Of a DNA stretch of 42,061 nt, positions 32,480-42,061 are shown one piece after another. Below the pieces are notes generated by a model. It searched no databases, was not told the DNA's origin, and saw nothing but the letters and a program-made list of their open reading frames with translations. A program made the position numbers and the translations under genes. Source of the DNA: an uncultured Flavobacteriaceae bacterium (GTDB lineage Bacteria > Bacteroidota > Bacteroidia > Flavobacteriales > Flavobacteriaceae). The stretch spans positions 1 through 42,061 of the forward strand of contig CAJWVI010000016.1 in assembly GCA_913048115.1 (NCBI GenBank), written 5' to 3'. Position 1 is the first letter of the stretch. Every line of letters starts with the position of its first letter.

Positions 32480-32531
32480 TTTCTCTTATGCTTAAATACG
32501 TTATCAATAAAATAATCTAACCCCTTTTAAG

Positions 32532-34316
32532 ATGAAAAAACATATCCTATCTATCTTACTAATTACTTTATTATGTGGAGGATGCAAAAACAAAGTACTT
32601 AACATTTCAGAAACCATAGCAGACGACGGCTTTGAGCCTATGTTAAAAGCCTATTATGAAGAAGGACTATTGCTAGATCCAATTAAAGCTACCACTAGTG
32701 GTGACAAAAGATACAATGATCAATTTACAAATGCTTTATCGATAGCACATATCAAAAAACAAAAAGAATATTACACCAAATATTTAGAAAAGGTAAATAG
32801 CTACGATATGGCAAAACTCACAGAGCCGCAACAAATGAGTCAAGCTATTTTACAGTGGGAGTGTGAACGAAATCTAGAACGCTTAGGCTTTAAAAACCAT
32901 GCTTATTTCCCTATTGATCAAATGTGGTCACCAAATTTATTTTTCGGACAATTAGCCAGTGGTGCTAGCGCACAACCTTTTGAAACGGTTGCTGATTACA
33001 TAAAATGGATGCAACGTGTTGACGGGTATCTTAATTGGTTGGTTAATGCCGCTAGCAATATGCAAGAAGGCATACAGGAAGGCTATGTCTTACCTAAAGC
33101 ATTAATAAAAAAAGTAATCCCACAATTGGCAGAGATGACAAACCCAGTGTTAGAAGAGCATCTGTTTTATAGCCCAATTAAAAATATGCCTGCTGCTTTT
33201 TCTGAAAAAAACAAAAAACAGCTAACACAACAGTATAGTGATATGATTATAAACAAGGTAATCCCTAGCTACCAAATCGTTCATGATTTTGTAGCAGGAG
33301 AGTATTTAAAGGCTGGTAGAGAAAGCTCGGGTATTGACGCCATACCAAATGGCGGGGAGTACTATAACCATCAAATAAAGCTTTACACTACCACAAGGAT
33401 GACAGCAGAGGAAATTCATAGGCTAGGATTAAGCGAGGTTGCAAGAATATTATCTGAAATGGAAACCGTTAAAAATGAGATTGGCTTTAAAGGAGACTTG
33501 AAAGCCTTTTTTAATGATATAAGAAGCAACCCCAAACTAATGCCTTTTAAGAGCCCCGAAGAAGTAATTGCAAATTTCAATGCCATACACTCAACGATGA
33601 AGCCACAGCTTGAAAAGTTATTTGACATGACACCAAAAACACCTTTTGAAGTACGACAAACAGAAGCTTTTAGAGAGAATTCTGCGAGTGCTGAGTACAA
33701 CCCAGGATCACTAGATGGTACACGGCCAGGTATTTTTTACACGCCCATACCAGATGCAACAAAATACAATACCTATAGTGATGAATCATTGTTTTTACAC
33801 GAGGCAATTCCAGGGCATCATTATCAAATATCCTTGACCCAGGAAAATGAAGATCTATCAGATTTTAGAAAAACGCTATGGTACAGCGGCTATGGTGAAG
33901 GTTGGGCGCTGTACTGTGAGTCTTTAGGAAAAGAATTAGGGCTTTACACAGACCCATACCAATACTTTGGTATGCTAGGTGCAGAGATGCATAGAGCAAT
34001 AAGACTGGTAGTAGACACAGGAATGCATACAAAGGGATGGAGTCGTGAAAAAGCGATTCAATACTCTATGGATAATGAAGCAGAACCTAAGGCAGGTATT
34101 ATTAGTGAGATTGAACGGTACATGGCAAATCCTGGACAGGCACTATCTTATAAAATTGGGCAGCTAAAATTACAGGAATTAAGAGCTAAGGCTAAGAAAG
34201 AAATGGGCAATAGCTTTGATATACGCCAATTTCATAACCAAATTCTAGAAACAGGATGTGTGCCATTAGCACTGCTTGAAGATAAAATTGATCGTTGGAT
34301 TGCGAGCAGCAAATAG
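32532..34316 (+). CDS. DUF885-family metallopeptidase-like lipoprotein
   Basis: The 594-residue protein begins with a lipoprotein signal (MKKHILSILLITLLCGGC, Cys at 18). It has the DUF885 metal-site segment HEAIPGHHYQ starting at His 423, an H-E-x-x-x-G-H-H variant of the zincin motif. Further downstream are YGEGWALYCESLGKELGLY and GMLGAEMHRAIRLVVDTGMHTKGWSREKAI. The family is thought to be zinc peptidases, and the layout fits an extracytoplasmic hydrolase; the substrate is unknown. It is monocistronic with a TACATTTG box upstream and lies just before rplS. Confidence 0.87.
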   Translation: MKKHILSILLITLLCGGCKNKVLNISETIADDGFEPMLKAYYEEGLLLDPIKATTSGDKRYNDQFTNALSIAHIKKQKEYYTKYLEKVNSYDMAKLTEPQQMSQAILQWECERNLERLGFKNHAYFPIDQMWSPNLFFGQLASGASAQPFETVADYIKWMQRVDGYLNWLVNAASNMQEGIQEGYVLPKALIKKVIPQLAEMTNPVLEEHLFYSPIKNMPAAFSEKNKKQLTQQYSDMIINKVIPSYQIVHDFVAGEYLKAGRESSGIDAIPNGGEYYNHQIKLYTTTRMTAEEIHRLGLSEVARILSEMETVKNEIGFKGDLKAFFNDIRSNPKLMPFKSPEEVIANFNAIHSTMKPQLEKLFDMTPKTPFEVRQTEAFRENSASAEYNPGSLDGTRPGIFYTPIPDATKYNTYSDESLFLHEAIPGHHYQISLTQENEDLSDFRKTLWYSGYGEGWALYCESLGKELGLYTDPYQYFGMLGAEMHRAIRLVVDTGMHTKGWSREKAIQYSMDNEAEPKAGIISEIERYMANPGQALSYKIGQLKLQELRAKAKKEMGNSFDIRQFHNQILETGCVPLALLEDKIDRWIASSK

Positions 34317-34364
34317 GATTTTCCTGAAATTTTAAAATTTCAATCAAATTAGTAGCTTAAATTA

Positions 34365-34394
34365 TTGCTACATTATAAAAAAGAGGTATTTTTG
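34365..34394 (+). promoter_or_regulatory. promoter of rplS
   Basis: TTG (34365-34367), 19 bases, TATTTTTG (34387-34394): the ideal Bacteroidota -33/-7 arrangement. The predicted leader is about 65 nt. Confidence 0.72.
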
Positions 34395-34428
34395 CAGCCA
34401 ATTAATTTAACCTCTGGCGATATACGTG

Positions 34429-34450
34429 AATGTTACTTTATATTAACATT
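34429..34450 (+). promoter_or_regulatory. hairpin in the rplS leader
   Basis: AATGTTA (34429-34435) and TAACATT (34444-34450) form a 7-pair stem with an 8-base loop, ending 13 bases before the ATG. It sits where an L19 autoregulatory element or a translation-initiation structure might be. Confidence 0.45.
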
Positions 34451-34463
34451 ATAAATTAATACT

Positions 34464-34814
34464 ATGGAATCGTTAATTAAATTTGTACAAGACGAATTTG
34501 TTACAAAAAAAGACTTCCCAGATTTTTCGGCGGGTGATACTATAACAGTATTCTACGAAATTCGTGAAGGTGAAAAAACAAGAACGCAGTTTTTTAGAGG
34601 TGTAGTTATCCAAGTAAAAGGTACTGGATTATTAAAAACCTTTACCATTAGAAAAATGTCTGGTACTGTTGGTGTAGAACGTATCTTCCCAGTAAATATG
34701 CCAGCTTTACAGAAAGTTGAGATCAACAAAAAAGGTGCTGTACGTAGAAAACGTATTTACTACTTTAGAGGTCTTACTGGTAAAAAAGCAAGAATCAAAG
34801 AGAAGAGATACTAG
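34464..34814 (+). CDS. rplS: 50S ribosomal protein L19
   Basis: The 116-residue protein has the full L19 pattern: FSAGDTITVFYEIREGEKTRTQFFRGVVI (21-49), TFTIRKMSGTVGVERIFPVNMP (64-85) and the C-terminal RRKRIYYFRGLTGKKARIKEK. It sits at the 30S-50S interface in the ribosome. It has its own strong promoter and a strong terminator. The trmD and rimM genes that accompany it in many bacteria are not here. Confidence 0.97.
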   Translation: MESLIKFVQDEFVTKKDFPDFSAGDTITVFYEIREGEKTRTQFFRGVVIQVKGTGLLKTFTIRKMSGTVGVERIFPVNMPALQKVEINKKGAVRRKRIYYFRGLTGKKARIKEKRY

Positions 34815-34834
34815 TCTCCAATCAAAAACCATAC

Positions 34835-34863
34835 AAAAGCGGCTCATTAGAGCCGCTTTTTTT
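34835..34863 (+). terminator. intrinsic terminator of rplS
   Basis: AAAAGCGGCTC (34835-34845) and GAGCCGCTTTT (34850-34860), loop ATTA, then a T run. Confidence 0.9.
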
Positions 34864-34944
34864 ATGAACAAAAGTTAATAACCCATGTTCATAACAGGTT
34901 GAAAACTAATCTATTAAATAGCGTTCTCTCGTGTTTTTATCTAT

Positions 34945-35240
34945 TATATTTGATATAGTAGAATAGTAACTGCTATTTATATATAAAAAAACGTTCTTTC
35001 TTATTGCTGCTTCTTAATTGTTGAGGACTCCCTTCAAAAAGGGTAGAGACAATATAAAAAAGCAGTAGGTGTATTTGTTTTGCTGGTATCATAGAATACA
35101 ATATGTATTGATTGCTTAAAAAAACAAAACACTATTTGTAAAATAAACTGTAATAAAGACCTAAAAATCATGTTGCAATAATTTATTTTACACAAAGCCA
35201 TGCCAATGTAGCAATACAATGACATGGCTTTTTTCTTTTT
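34945..35240 (+). ncRNA. candidate structured non-coding RNA (about 280 nt)
   Basis: A consensus -7 box TATATTTG (34945-34952) opens a gene-free stretch. Downstream is a nested hairpin: CTGCTT (35007-35012) with AAGCAG (35060-35065), ATTGT (35017-35021) with ACAAT (35049-35053), and CCCTT (35030-35034) with AAGGG (35039-35043), with an internal loop between them. The stretch ends in a terminator (AAAGCCATG 35194-35202 with CATGGCTTT 35223-35231, an inner TGTA/TACA stem capped by a GCAA tetraloop, then T6). Plus-strand ATGs lead only to ORFs of about 20 codons. The long hairpin with a bulge is compatible with a 6S-type RNA, but I cannot match it to a family. No -33 element is clear. Confidence 0.5.
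35194..35240 (+). terminator. terminator of the candidate ncRNA
   Basis: AAAGCCATG / CATGGCTTT stem with a continuing inner stem and GCAA tetraloop, followed by T6-C-T5. Confidence 0.8.
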
Positions 35241-35377
35241 CATTACCATATAATCAATTTGAAGCGCTAAAAATATCAGTCTTATAAAATTTTAGTGTAA
35301 AAAACAGCACATTAGCAATACAAGAGAGGATCACTACATTAAGGCCCTGCTCCCTTTTAAAAGGCTAGTCAAATCTG

Positions 35378-35385
35378 TATATTTG
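35378..35385 (+). promoter_or_regulatory. -7 promoter box of icd
   Basis: TATATTTG, exact consensus, 24 bases before the ATG. A CTTTT at 35354-35358 sits 19 bases upstream as a possible weak -33 element. Confidence 0.6.
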
Positions 35386-35394
35386 CAATCCTAA

Positions 35395-37638
<2,244 letters not shown>

Positions 37639-37650
37639 TTAAACTTTCGT

Positions 37651-37690
37651 TAAAGCCTTTAGATACCTAATCTAAAGGCTTTATTTTTGT
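37651..37690 (+). terminator. intrinsic terminator of icd
   Basis: A perfect 14-pair stem, TAAAGCCTTTAGAT (37651-37664) with ATCTAAAGGCTTTA (37670-37683), followed by a T5 tract. The end of the structure overlaps a TATTTTTG promoter box. Confidence 0.88.
37682..37689 (+). promoter_or_regulatory. -7 box inside the icd terminator tail
   Basis: TATTTTTG, exact match to TANNTTTG, 14 bases before the TTG start at 37704. TTTAG near 37658-37662 is a weak -33 candidate at suitable spacing. A second match, TAACTTTG (37699-37706), includes the TTG itself and so cannot be its promoter. Confidence 0.45.
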
Positions 37691-37703
37691 TAAAAATCTA
37701 ACT

Positions 37704-40070
37704 TTGAAAAACAAACTTACCCTACTCTTTCTGCTTGCAAGCTTTGCAATGATGGCGCAAGAGAAATTTACATTAAGTGGCACCATTTCTGAAGCACAAT
37801 CTGGCGAGACCATGATTGGTGTTAATGTGCTCATACCTTCATTACAAACTGGAGTAATTACCAATGAATATGGTTTTTATTCTATCACCTTACCAAAAGG
37901 AAGTCACCAGATTATCTATACAAGTCTTGGCTTTGGAGAATTCAAAGAGACAATACTGCTCAAGGCCTCAATAAACAAAAACGTAACACTGTTTGAAAGT
38001 ACAGAATTGTTAGACGTGGTTATCCTTGAAACGGATGTTGAAAAAACAAACATTAGAACCCCTCAAATGAGTGCAACTACACTCAAAGCAAATACAATAA
38101 AAAGAATTCCTGTAGTGTTAGGAGAAGCAGATGTCATCAAAGCCATTACATTACTACCAGGTGTTACAAATGCAGGTGAAGGAGCCAGTGGCTTTAATGT
38201 AAGAGGTGGAGCATCAGATCAAAACCTCGTATTATTAGATGAAGCTACACTTTATAATTCATCTCATTTATTTGGATTTTTCTCTGTATTTAATCCAGAT
38301 GCAATAAAAGATTTAACCCTTTATAAAGGGGGTATTCCTGCCAGGTATGGTGGCCGTATTTCATCTGTATTAGATATCTACCAAAAAGATGGTAATAAAC
38401 GTAAATATGTTGCCACAGGAGGCATTGGGCTATTGGCAAGCAGATTACTTATAGAAGGACCCATTTTAAAAGACAAGGCATCGTTTTTAATAGGTGGTAG
38501 AAGTACTTACGCGCATTTATTTATACCACTTGTTGACCCTGGCAATAATAACGTTGCTTATTTCTATGATTTAAACACAAAACTAAGCTACGATCTAGAC
38601 AATGAAAACAAATTATTCTTATCTGGTTATTTTGGTAGAGACACCTTTAACCTAGGTGAAATTTTTGGAAACACTTTTGGAAACACGACAGTTAATCTAC
38701 GATGGAACCATTTATTTAATAGCAAATTATTTAGCAACCTCTCTTTAATATATTCAGACTATTACTACGGCCTGGAATTAAAGTTTGCAGAATTTCAATT
38801 TGACAGCGGAATCAGAAATTTCAACTTAAAGTATGATTTTACCAATTATGTTTCAGACAAGGTGAAATTACAATTTGGTTTCAATAGTATTTATTATAAA
38901 TTCAATCCTGGAGAGGTAAGTCCAACATCTGGCACTAGCGGGATTAACTACAGAAAACTCACTGACAAGTATGCTTTTGAAAATGCAGTCTATATCGACG
39001 GAAATTTTAAAGTTTCAGAAAAGTTAAACATTCAAGCAGGACTTCGTTTATCGAGCTTTACCAGGCTAGGACAAGAATCTATAAATGTATACGCCAATAA
39101 CAACCCTATTATTTATAATGAAGCTATTGATGTGTATCAAAAAGCAAGCCCTATAGATACCATATCTATTTCTAGGGGTTCTTCTATAAAGTCATTCTTT
39201 AATCTAGAACCTAGAATTTCTGCAGCGTATCAAATTTCAGAAACATCTTCTGTAAAAGCAAGTTATAATAGAACAGCACAGTATATCCATTTAATAAGCA
39301 ATACGTCCTCTCCTACCCCTTTTGATATATATGCACCTAGTGGTCAATTTATTGAACCTCAATTGGGCGATCAAGTGGCTGTTGGGTATTTTAAAGCCTT
39401 TGAAAACTTTTCCCTCGAAGCAGAGGCTTACTATAAAGAAGTCCAAAACCGTATAGACTACGTTGATGATGCAGATTTAATTGCAAACGAAGCAATAGAA
39501 CAGGTAGTTTTAAATGGAGAAGCAAGAGCATATGGTCTGGAATTCTTAGTTAGAAAAACCAAAGGGAAACTTAAGGGTTGGGTTTCATACACGCTTTCAA
39601 AATCTGAACAAAGAACACCAGGAAGAACAGCAATAGAAACAGGTATTAACAGTGGAAAATGGTATAATACTGCTTGGGACAGAACACATGATTTCTCAAT
39701 AACGACTCAATATGAACTAAGTAAAAGATGGTTTTTAGGAGCTAATTTTATTTATCAAACAGGGCGGCCTAGCACATTTCCTCTAGGACAATATGAATAT
39801 CAAGGACAAATCGTTCCTGTTTATGAAGCAAGAAATGCTAGTAGGTTAGCACATTTTCACCATTTGGATATTTCAGCAACATGGAACCTAAATCATAAAA
39901 ACAAAAAACGCTGGAATGACGAGTTAGTTTTTAGTATATACAATGTGTATAATAGAAAAAATGCAGCTTCGGTTTCATTTAGAAAAAACACAGATACTGG
40001 AAACAATGAAGCTATTAGGCTTTCTATATTTGGTATTATTCCAGCAATTACTTACAATTTTAAATTTTAA
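37704..40070 (+). CDS. TonB-dependent outer-membrane receptor with CarboxypepD_reg-like domain
   Basis: The 788-residue protein has a signal peptide (MKNKLTLLFLLASFAMMAQ, cleaved near AQ). A beta-sandwich domain follows (about 22-105, TLSGTISEAQSGETMIGVNV), then a plug (about 135-240, RIPVVLGEADVIKAITLLPGV, NVRGGASDQNLVLLDE, YKGGIPARYGGRISSVLDI), and a 22-strand barrel ending in the aromatic NFKF. It takes up a ligand using TonB energy. It is paired with a DUF4249 lipoprotein three bases downstream. The start codon is TTG; the first ATGs are inside the signal peptide. It is not of the long SusC type, so glycan uptake is not implied. Confidence 0.92.
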   Translation: MKNKLTLLFLLASFAMMAQEKFTLSGTISEAQSGETMIGVNVLIPSLQTGVITNEYGFYSITLPKGSHQIIYTSLGFGEFKETILLKASINKNVTLFESTELLDVVILETDVEKTNIRTPQMSATTLKANTIKRIPVVLGEADVIKAITLLPGVTNAGEGASGFNVRGGASDQNLVLLDEATLYNSSHLFGFFSVFNPDAIKDLTLYKGGIPARYGGRISSVLDIYQKDGNKRKYVATGGIGLLASRLLIEGPILKDKASFLIGGRSTYAHLFIPLVDPGNNNVAYFYDLNTKLSYDLDNENKLFLSGYFGRDTFNLGEIFGNTFGNTTVNLRWNHLFNSKLFSNLSLIYSDYYYGLELKFAEFQFDSGIRNFNLKYDFTNYVSDKVKLQFGFNSIYYKFNPGEVSPTSGTSGINYRKLTDKYAFENAVYIDGNFKVSEKLNIQAGLRLSSFTRLGQESINVYANNNPIIYNEAIDVYQKASPIDTISISRGSSIKSFFNLEPRISAAYQISETSSVKASYNRTAQYIHLISNTSSPTPFDIYAPSGQFIEPQLGDQVAVGYFKAFENFSLEAEAYYKEVQNRIDYVDDADLIANEAIEQVVLNGEARAYGLEFLVRKTKGKLKGWVSYTLSKSEQRTPGRTAIETGINSGKWYNTAWDRTHDFSITTQYELSKRWFLGANFIYQTGRPSTFPLGQYEYQGQIVPVYEARNASRLAHFHHLDISATWNLNHKNKKRWNDELVFSIYNVYNRKNAASVSFRKNTDTGNNEAIRLSIFGIIPAITYNFKF

Positions 40071-40073
40071 GCA

Positions 40074-40874
40074 ATGAAAAACAACATCCTTATCCTTCTA
40101 GTATCATTCTTATTAATTTCTTGTGAAGATGTTATAGATATTGATTTACAAAACAGCGAGCCAAAATTAGTAATAGAAGCCACTATTAATGTTCTTGAAG
40201 ATGGTGCTTCTACAGCGGTAGTAATACTCTCAGAAACAGCTCCCTTTTACAATAATATAATACCCCCGGTTACAGATGCATTTGTAAGTATTACATCGAG
40301 TGCTGGTGAGATATTTGATTTTAACCATGTTGAAAATGGATATTACACAGCAGACCTTACACCTGTTATAGGAGTAACCTATAGCCTAGAGGTTATTTAT
40401 AAAGAAGAAGTTTATACGGCTACAGAAGCACTCTACACAGTACCTGAAATTGAAGAGGTGGTACAGGATAATGAAAGTGGTTTTGGTGGTGATCAAATTG
40501 AGCTAAAAGCATTTTTTACAGATCCTGCTGGAGTTCAAAATTATTATTTAAGTGAAGCTCTTTCTATACGTGGTAATAAAAGAGATACATTTAATGATGA
40601 GTTTTTTGATGGAAACAGAGTAAATGATTTCTATCTTGTAGATGAACTAAAAATTGGAGATATCGTAACCTTTAATCTTTTTGGAGTGAACGAGAATTTC
40701 TTTGACTTTATGATTGTTATTTTACAACAAACTGATGATGGTGGAGGCGGTCCTTTTGAGACCCAGCCTGCAACTGTACGTGGTAATATAGTAAATCAAA
40801 CAAATCGAGATAATTTCCCATTAGGGTATTTTAGAATTTCTGAAAAATCAACAATTGTATATACAGTTCAATAA
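40074..40874 (+). CDS. DUF4249 lipoprotein, partner of the TonB receptor
   Basis: The 266-residue protein has a lipoprotein signal (SFLLISC with Cys at 17) and the DUF4249 pattern: CEDVIDIDLQNSEPKLVIEATI at the start, a carboxypeptidase-like Ig segment with YTVPEIEEV, and a C-terminal ATVRGNIVNQTNRDNFPLGYFRIS. In Bacteroidota DUF4249 genes usually follow a TonB-dependent receptor, as here, and probably encode its surface or periplasmic partner. The ligand is unknown. The ATG lies three bases after the receptor's stop codon. Confidence 0.9.
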   Translation: MKNNILILLVSFLLISCEDVIDIDLQNSEPKLVIEATINVLEDGASTAVVILSETAPFYNNIIPPVTDAFVSITSSAGEIFDFNHVENGYYTADLTPVIGVTYSLEVIYKEEVYTATEALYTVPEIEEVVQDNESGFGGDQIELKAFFTDPAGVQNYYLSEALSIRGNKRDTFNDEFFDGNRVNDFYLVDELKIGDIVTFNLFGVNENFFDFMIVILQQTDDGGGGPFETQPATVRGNIVNQTNRDNFPLGYFRISEKSTIVYTVQ

Positions 40875-40895
40875 TTAAAAAACAATACAGCTCAA

Positions 40896-41711
40896 ATGAG
40901 TTTCAAAAAAACAACAGAAGCAACATCACATTATGATCATCTAGAAAAGATGACCCCTGTTGAGTTATTGAAAAATATAAATGCAGAAGATAGTAAAGTA
41001 CCCCAAGCTGTTGAGAAAGCAATTCCACAAATTGAGGCTCTTACAAGTAAAGTTGTTGCTTGTTTAAAACTTGGGGGTCGACTGTTTTATATGGGTGCTG
41101 GCACGAGTGGAAGACTAGGTGTTGTAGATGCTAGCGAGATTCCACCTACTTTTGGGATGGATCATGGTGTTGTTATAGGCTTAATAGCAGGTGGAGATAC
41201 TGCAATACGCAAGGCAGTAGAATTTGCAGAAGATGACAAAACACAAGGATGGAAGGATTTAAAAGAGCATCAAATTGGCATTAACGACATTGTAATAGGC
41301 ATAGCTGCTTCTGGAACAACCCCTTATGTTATTGGCGCACTAGAAAAATGCAATACACTTAATATTGCCACGGGTTGTATAACCTGTAATGAAGAAAGCC
41401 CTTTGGCATTAACAGCAAAATATCCTGTAGTAGCTGTAGTAGGTCCAGAATTTGTTACTGGCAGCTCTAGAATGAAAGCGGGTACTGCACAAAAACTTAT
41501 TTTGAATATGATTTCTACAGCAACCATGATACAACTAGGTCGTGTAGAGGGAAACAAAATGGTAGACATGCACCTTAGCAACAACAAACTTGTAGCTAGA
41601 GGAGAGAAAATGCTTGTAGATAGACTTAAGATTTCGGCTATTGAAGCTACTGCTTTATTAAATAAATACAGAAGTGTGAGAAACGCAATTAAAAACTATA
41701 GCCATGAGTAA
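40896..41711 (+). CDS. murQ: N-acetylmuramic acid 6-phosphate etherase
   Basis: The 271-residue SIS-domain protein has YMGAGTSGRLGVVDASEIPPTFGM (65-88) with the catalytic Glu 81, GIAASGTTPYVIGAL (about 132-146) and TGSSRMKAGTAQKLILNMIST (about 188-208). MurQ splits MurNAc 6-phosphate into GlcNAc 6-phosphate and D-lactate in cell-wall recycling. Length is a little short against the E. coli protein (about 298), missing mainly the C-terminal helices. It overlaps the next small gene by 8 bases and follows DUF4249 by 21. Confidence 0.93.
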   Translation: MSFKKTTEATSHYDHLEKMTPVELLKNINAEDSKVPQAVEKAIPQIEALTSKVVACLKLGGRLFYMGAGTSGRLGVVDASEIPPTFGMDHGVVIGLIAGGDTAIRKAVEFAEDDKTQGWKDLKEHQIGINDIVIGIAASGTTPYVIGALEKCNTLNIATGCITCNEESPLALTAKYPVVAVVGPEFVTGSSRMKAGTAQKLILNMISTATMIQLGRVEGNKMVDMHLSNNKLVARGEKMLVDRLKISAIEATALLNKYRSVRNAIKNYSHE

Positions 41712-41928
41712 AGAACATACAGATGTTAATTTGCTTAGAAAAGGGATAAAGTACCTAGCCATCGCGTTACCATTACTTTTTCTTAGCCCTTATCTAATTA
41801 CTATTGCTTTTTTAAATAAGCAAACTATGATGCTCTATGTATTCTTTATAATTGGTCTTATTGCTGGTATTGGCGCGGTATACCTTCTGTTTAAGGGAAT
41901 AAACACTATAATGAAATCAATATTCTAA
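41704..41928 (+). CDS. DUF6095-like small membrane protein
   Basis: The 74-residue protein has two membrane helices (about 15-33 and 42-62) with basic N- and C-termini. It overlaps the murQ end by 8 bases, so it is cotranslated. Small proteins of this type directly after murQ are a recurring arrangement in flavobacteria; the function is unknown. Confidence 0.75.
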   Translation: MSKEHTDVNLLRKGIKYLAIALPLLFLSPYLITIAFLNKQTMMLYVFFIIGLIAGIGAVYLLFKGINTIMKSIF

Positions 41929-41954
41929 CCCTTGGTTGTGCGTAGTTATTAGAT

Positions 41955-41981
41955 ACCACCCTTATAGCGGTGGTTTTTTTA
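41955..41981 (+). terminator. terminator of the TonB receptor-murQ operon
   Basis: ACCACC (41955-41960) and GGTGGT (41969-41974) with an 8-base loop, then a run of seven T. Confidence 0.85.
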
Positions 41982-42030
41982 TGTGTTTTTTGTTGGTTTA
42001 TAGCCTCAAAATATTGGTTGATTTTATTGC

Positions 42031-42061
42031 AAAAAAAAAGATCCAATCAAATAAATGATTG
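42031..42061 (-). terminator. terminator-like hairpin of a minus-strand gene beyond the window
   Basis: On the minus strand, CAATCA/TGATTG (42061-42044) forms a stem, followed by nine T (42039-42031). It implies a minus-strand gene just outside the right edge, convergent with the murQ operon. Confidence 0.65.

Noticed and set aside
35034-35249. 71-codon minus-strand ORF in the rplS-icd gap
   Set aside because: Its composition is unlike neighbouring proteins, it runs through the terminator hairpin of the candidate RNA, and it has no promoter box or family resemblance.

Overview
The window looks like the chromosome of a member of the Bacteroidota, most probably Flavobacteriaceae. The DNA is AT-rich. 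Many genes carry the Bacteroidota -7 promoter element TANNTTTG, and Shine-Dalgarno sequences are mostly absent. The gene families are typical of the group: a TonB receptor with a DUF4249 lipoprotein, monomeric NADP-isocitrate dehydrogenase, murQ followed by a DUF6095-like gene, a DUF885 lipoprotein, and a PadR/PspC pair. I see no rRNA, tRNA, insertion sequence, CRISPR array or prophage. Species cannot be fixed from the sequence alone.

Layout. 1-1400: an RsmI-like methyltransferase convergent with a secreted lysozyme-fold protein. 1650-12650: a cell-surface glycan locus with two GT2 and two GT4-type glycosyltransferases, an FdtA-type ketoisomerase, an FdtB-type aminotransferase, a FemAB/GNAT-like acyltransferase, a Wzx-type flippase, a membrane sulfatase/phosphoethanolamine-transferase-like protein, a two-part protein ending in a methyltransferase, and a 65-residue membrane protein. 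Together they read as a route to a dTDP-3-amino-3,6-dideoxyhexose and its assembly into an exported oligosaccharide. dTDP-glucose supply (rmlA/rmlB) and polymerase genes are not in the window. 12800-17200: oxyR, two small or uncharacterised genes, then an operon of a 57-residue ORF, padR and a PspC-domain membrane protein. 17200-25900: housekeeping and redox genes (trxB, a RibBA-like protein with a degenerate GTP cyclohydrolase II half, an MsbA-type ABC exporter, a nitroreductase, a lipid A-type acyltransferase, a CstB-like persulfide dioxygenase/rhodanese, an M28 lipoprotein peptidase). 25950-32400: a 2-oxoacid dehydrogenase E2, a GT2 gene coupled to recR, a sodium/solute symporter, a CoA-binding protein and fabH. 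32500-41930: a DUF885 lipoprotein, rplS, a gene-free stretch holding a likely structured RNA, icd, a TonB receptor/DUF4249 pair, murQ and a small membrane protein. A terminator-like hairpin at the right edge belongs to a minus-strand gene outside the window.

Most interesting points: the candidate structured non-coding RNA at about 34945-35240 (perfect -7 box, nested hairpin, GNRA-capped terminator, no ORF); loss of all zinc cysteines in the GTP cyclohydrolase II half of the RibBA-like protein; the amino-sugar locus where a FemAB-like protein sits in the place expected for an FdtC-type acetyltransferase; a promoter -7 box embedded in the icd terminator just before a TTG-started TonB receptor; and a previously untracked 57-codon ORF coupled to padR.
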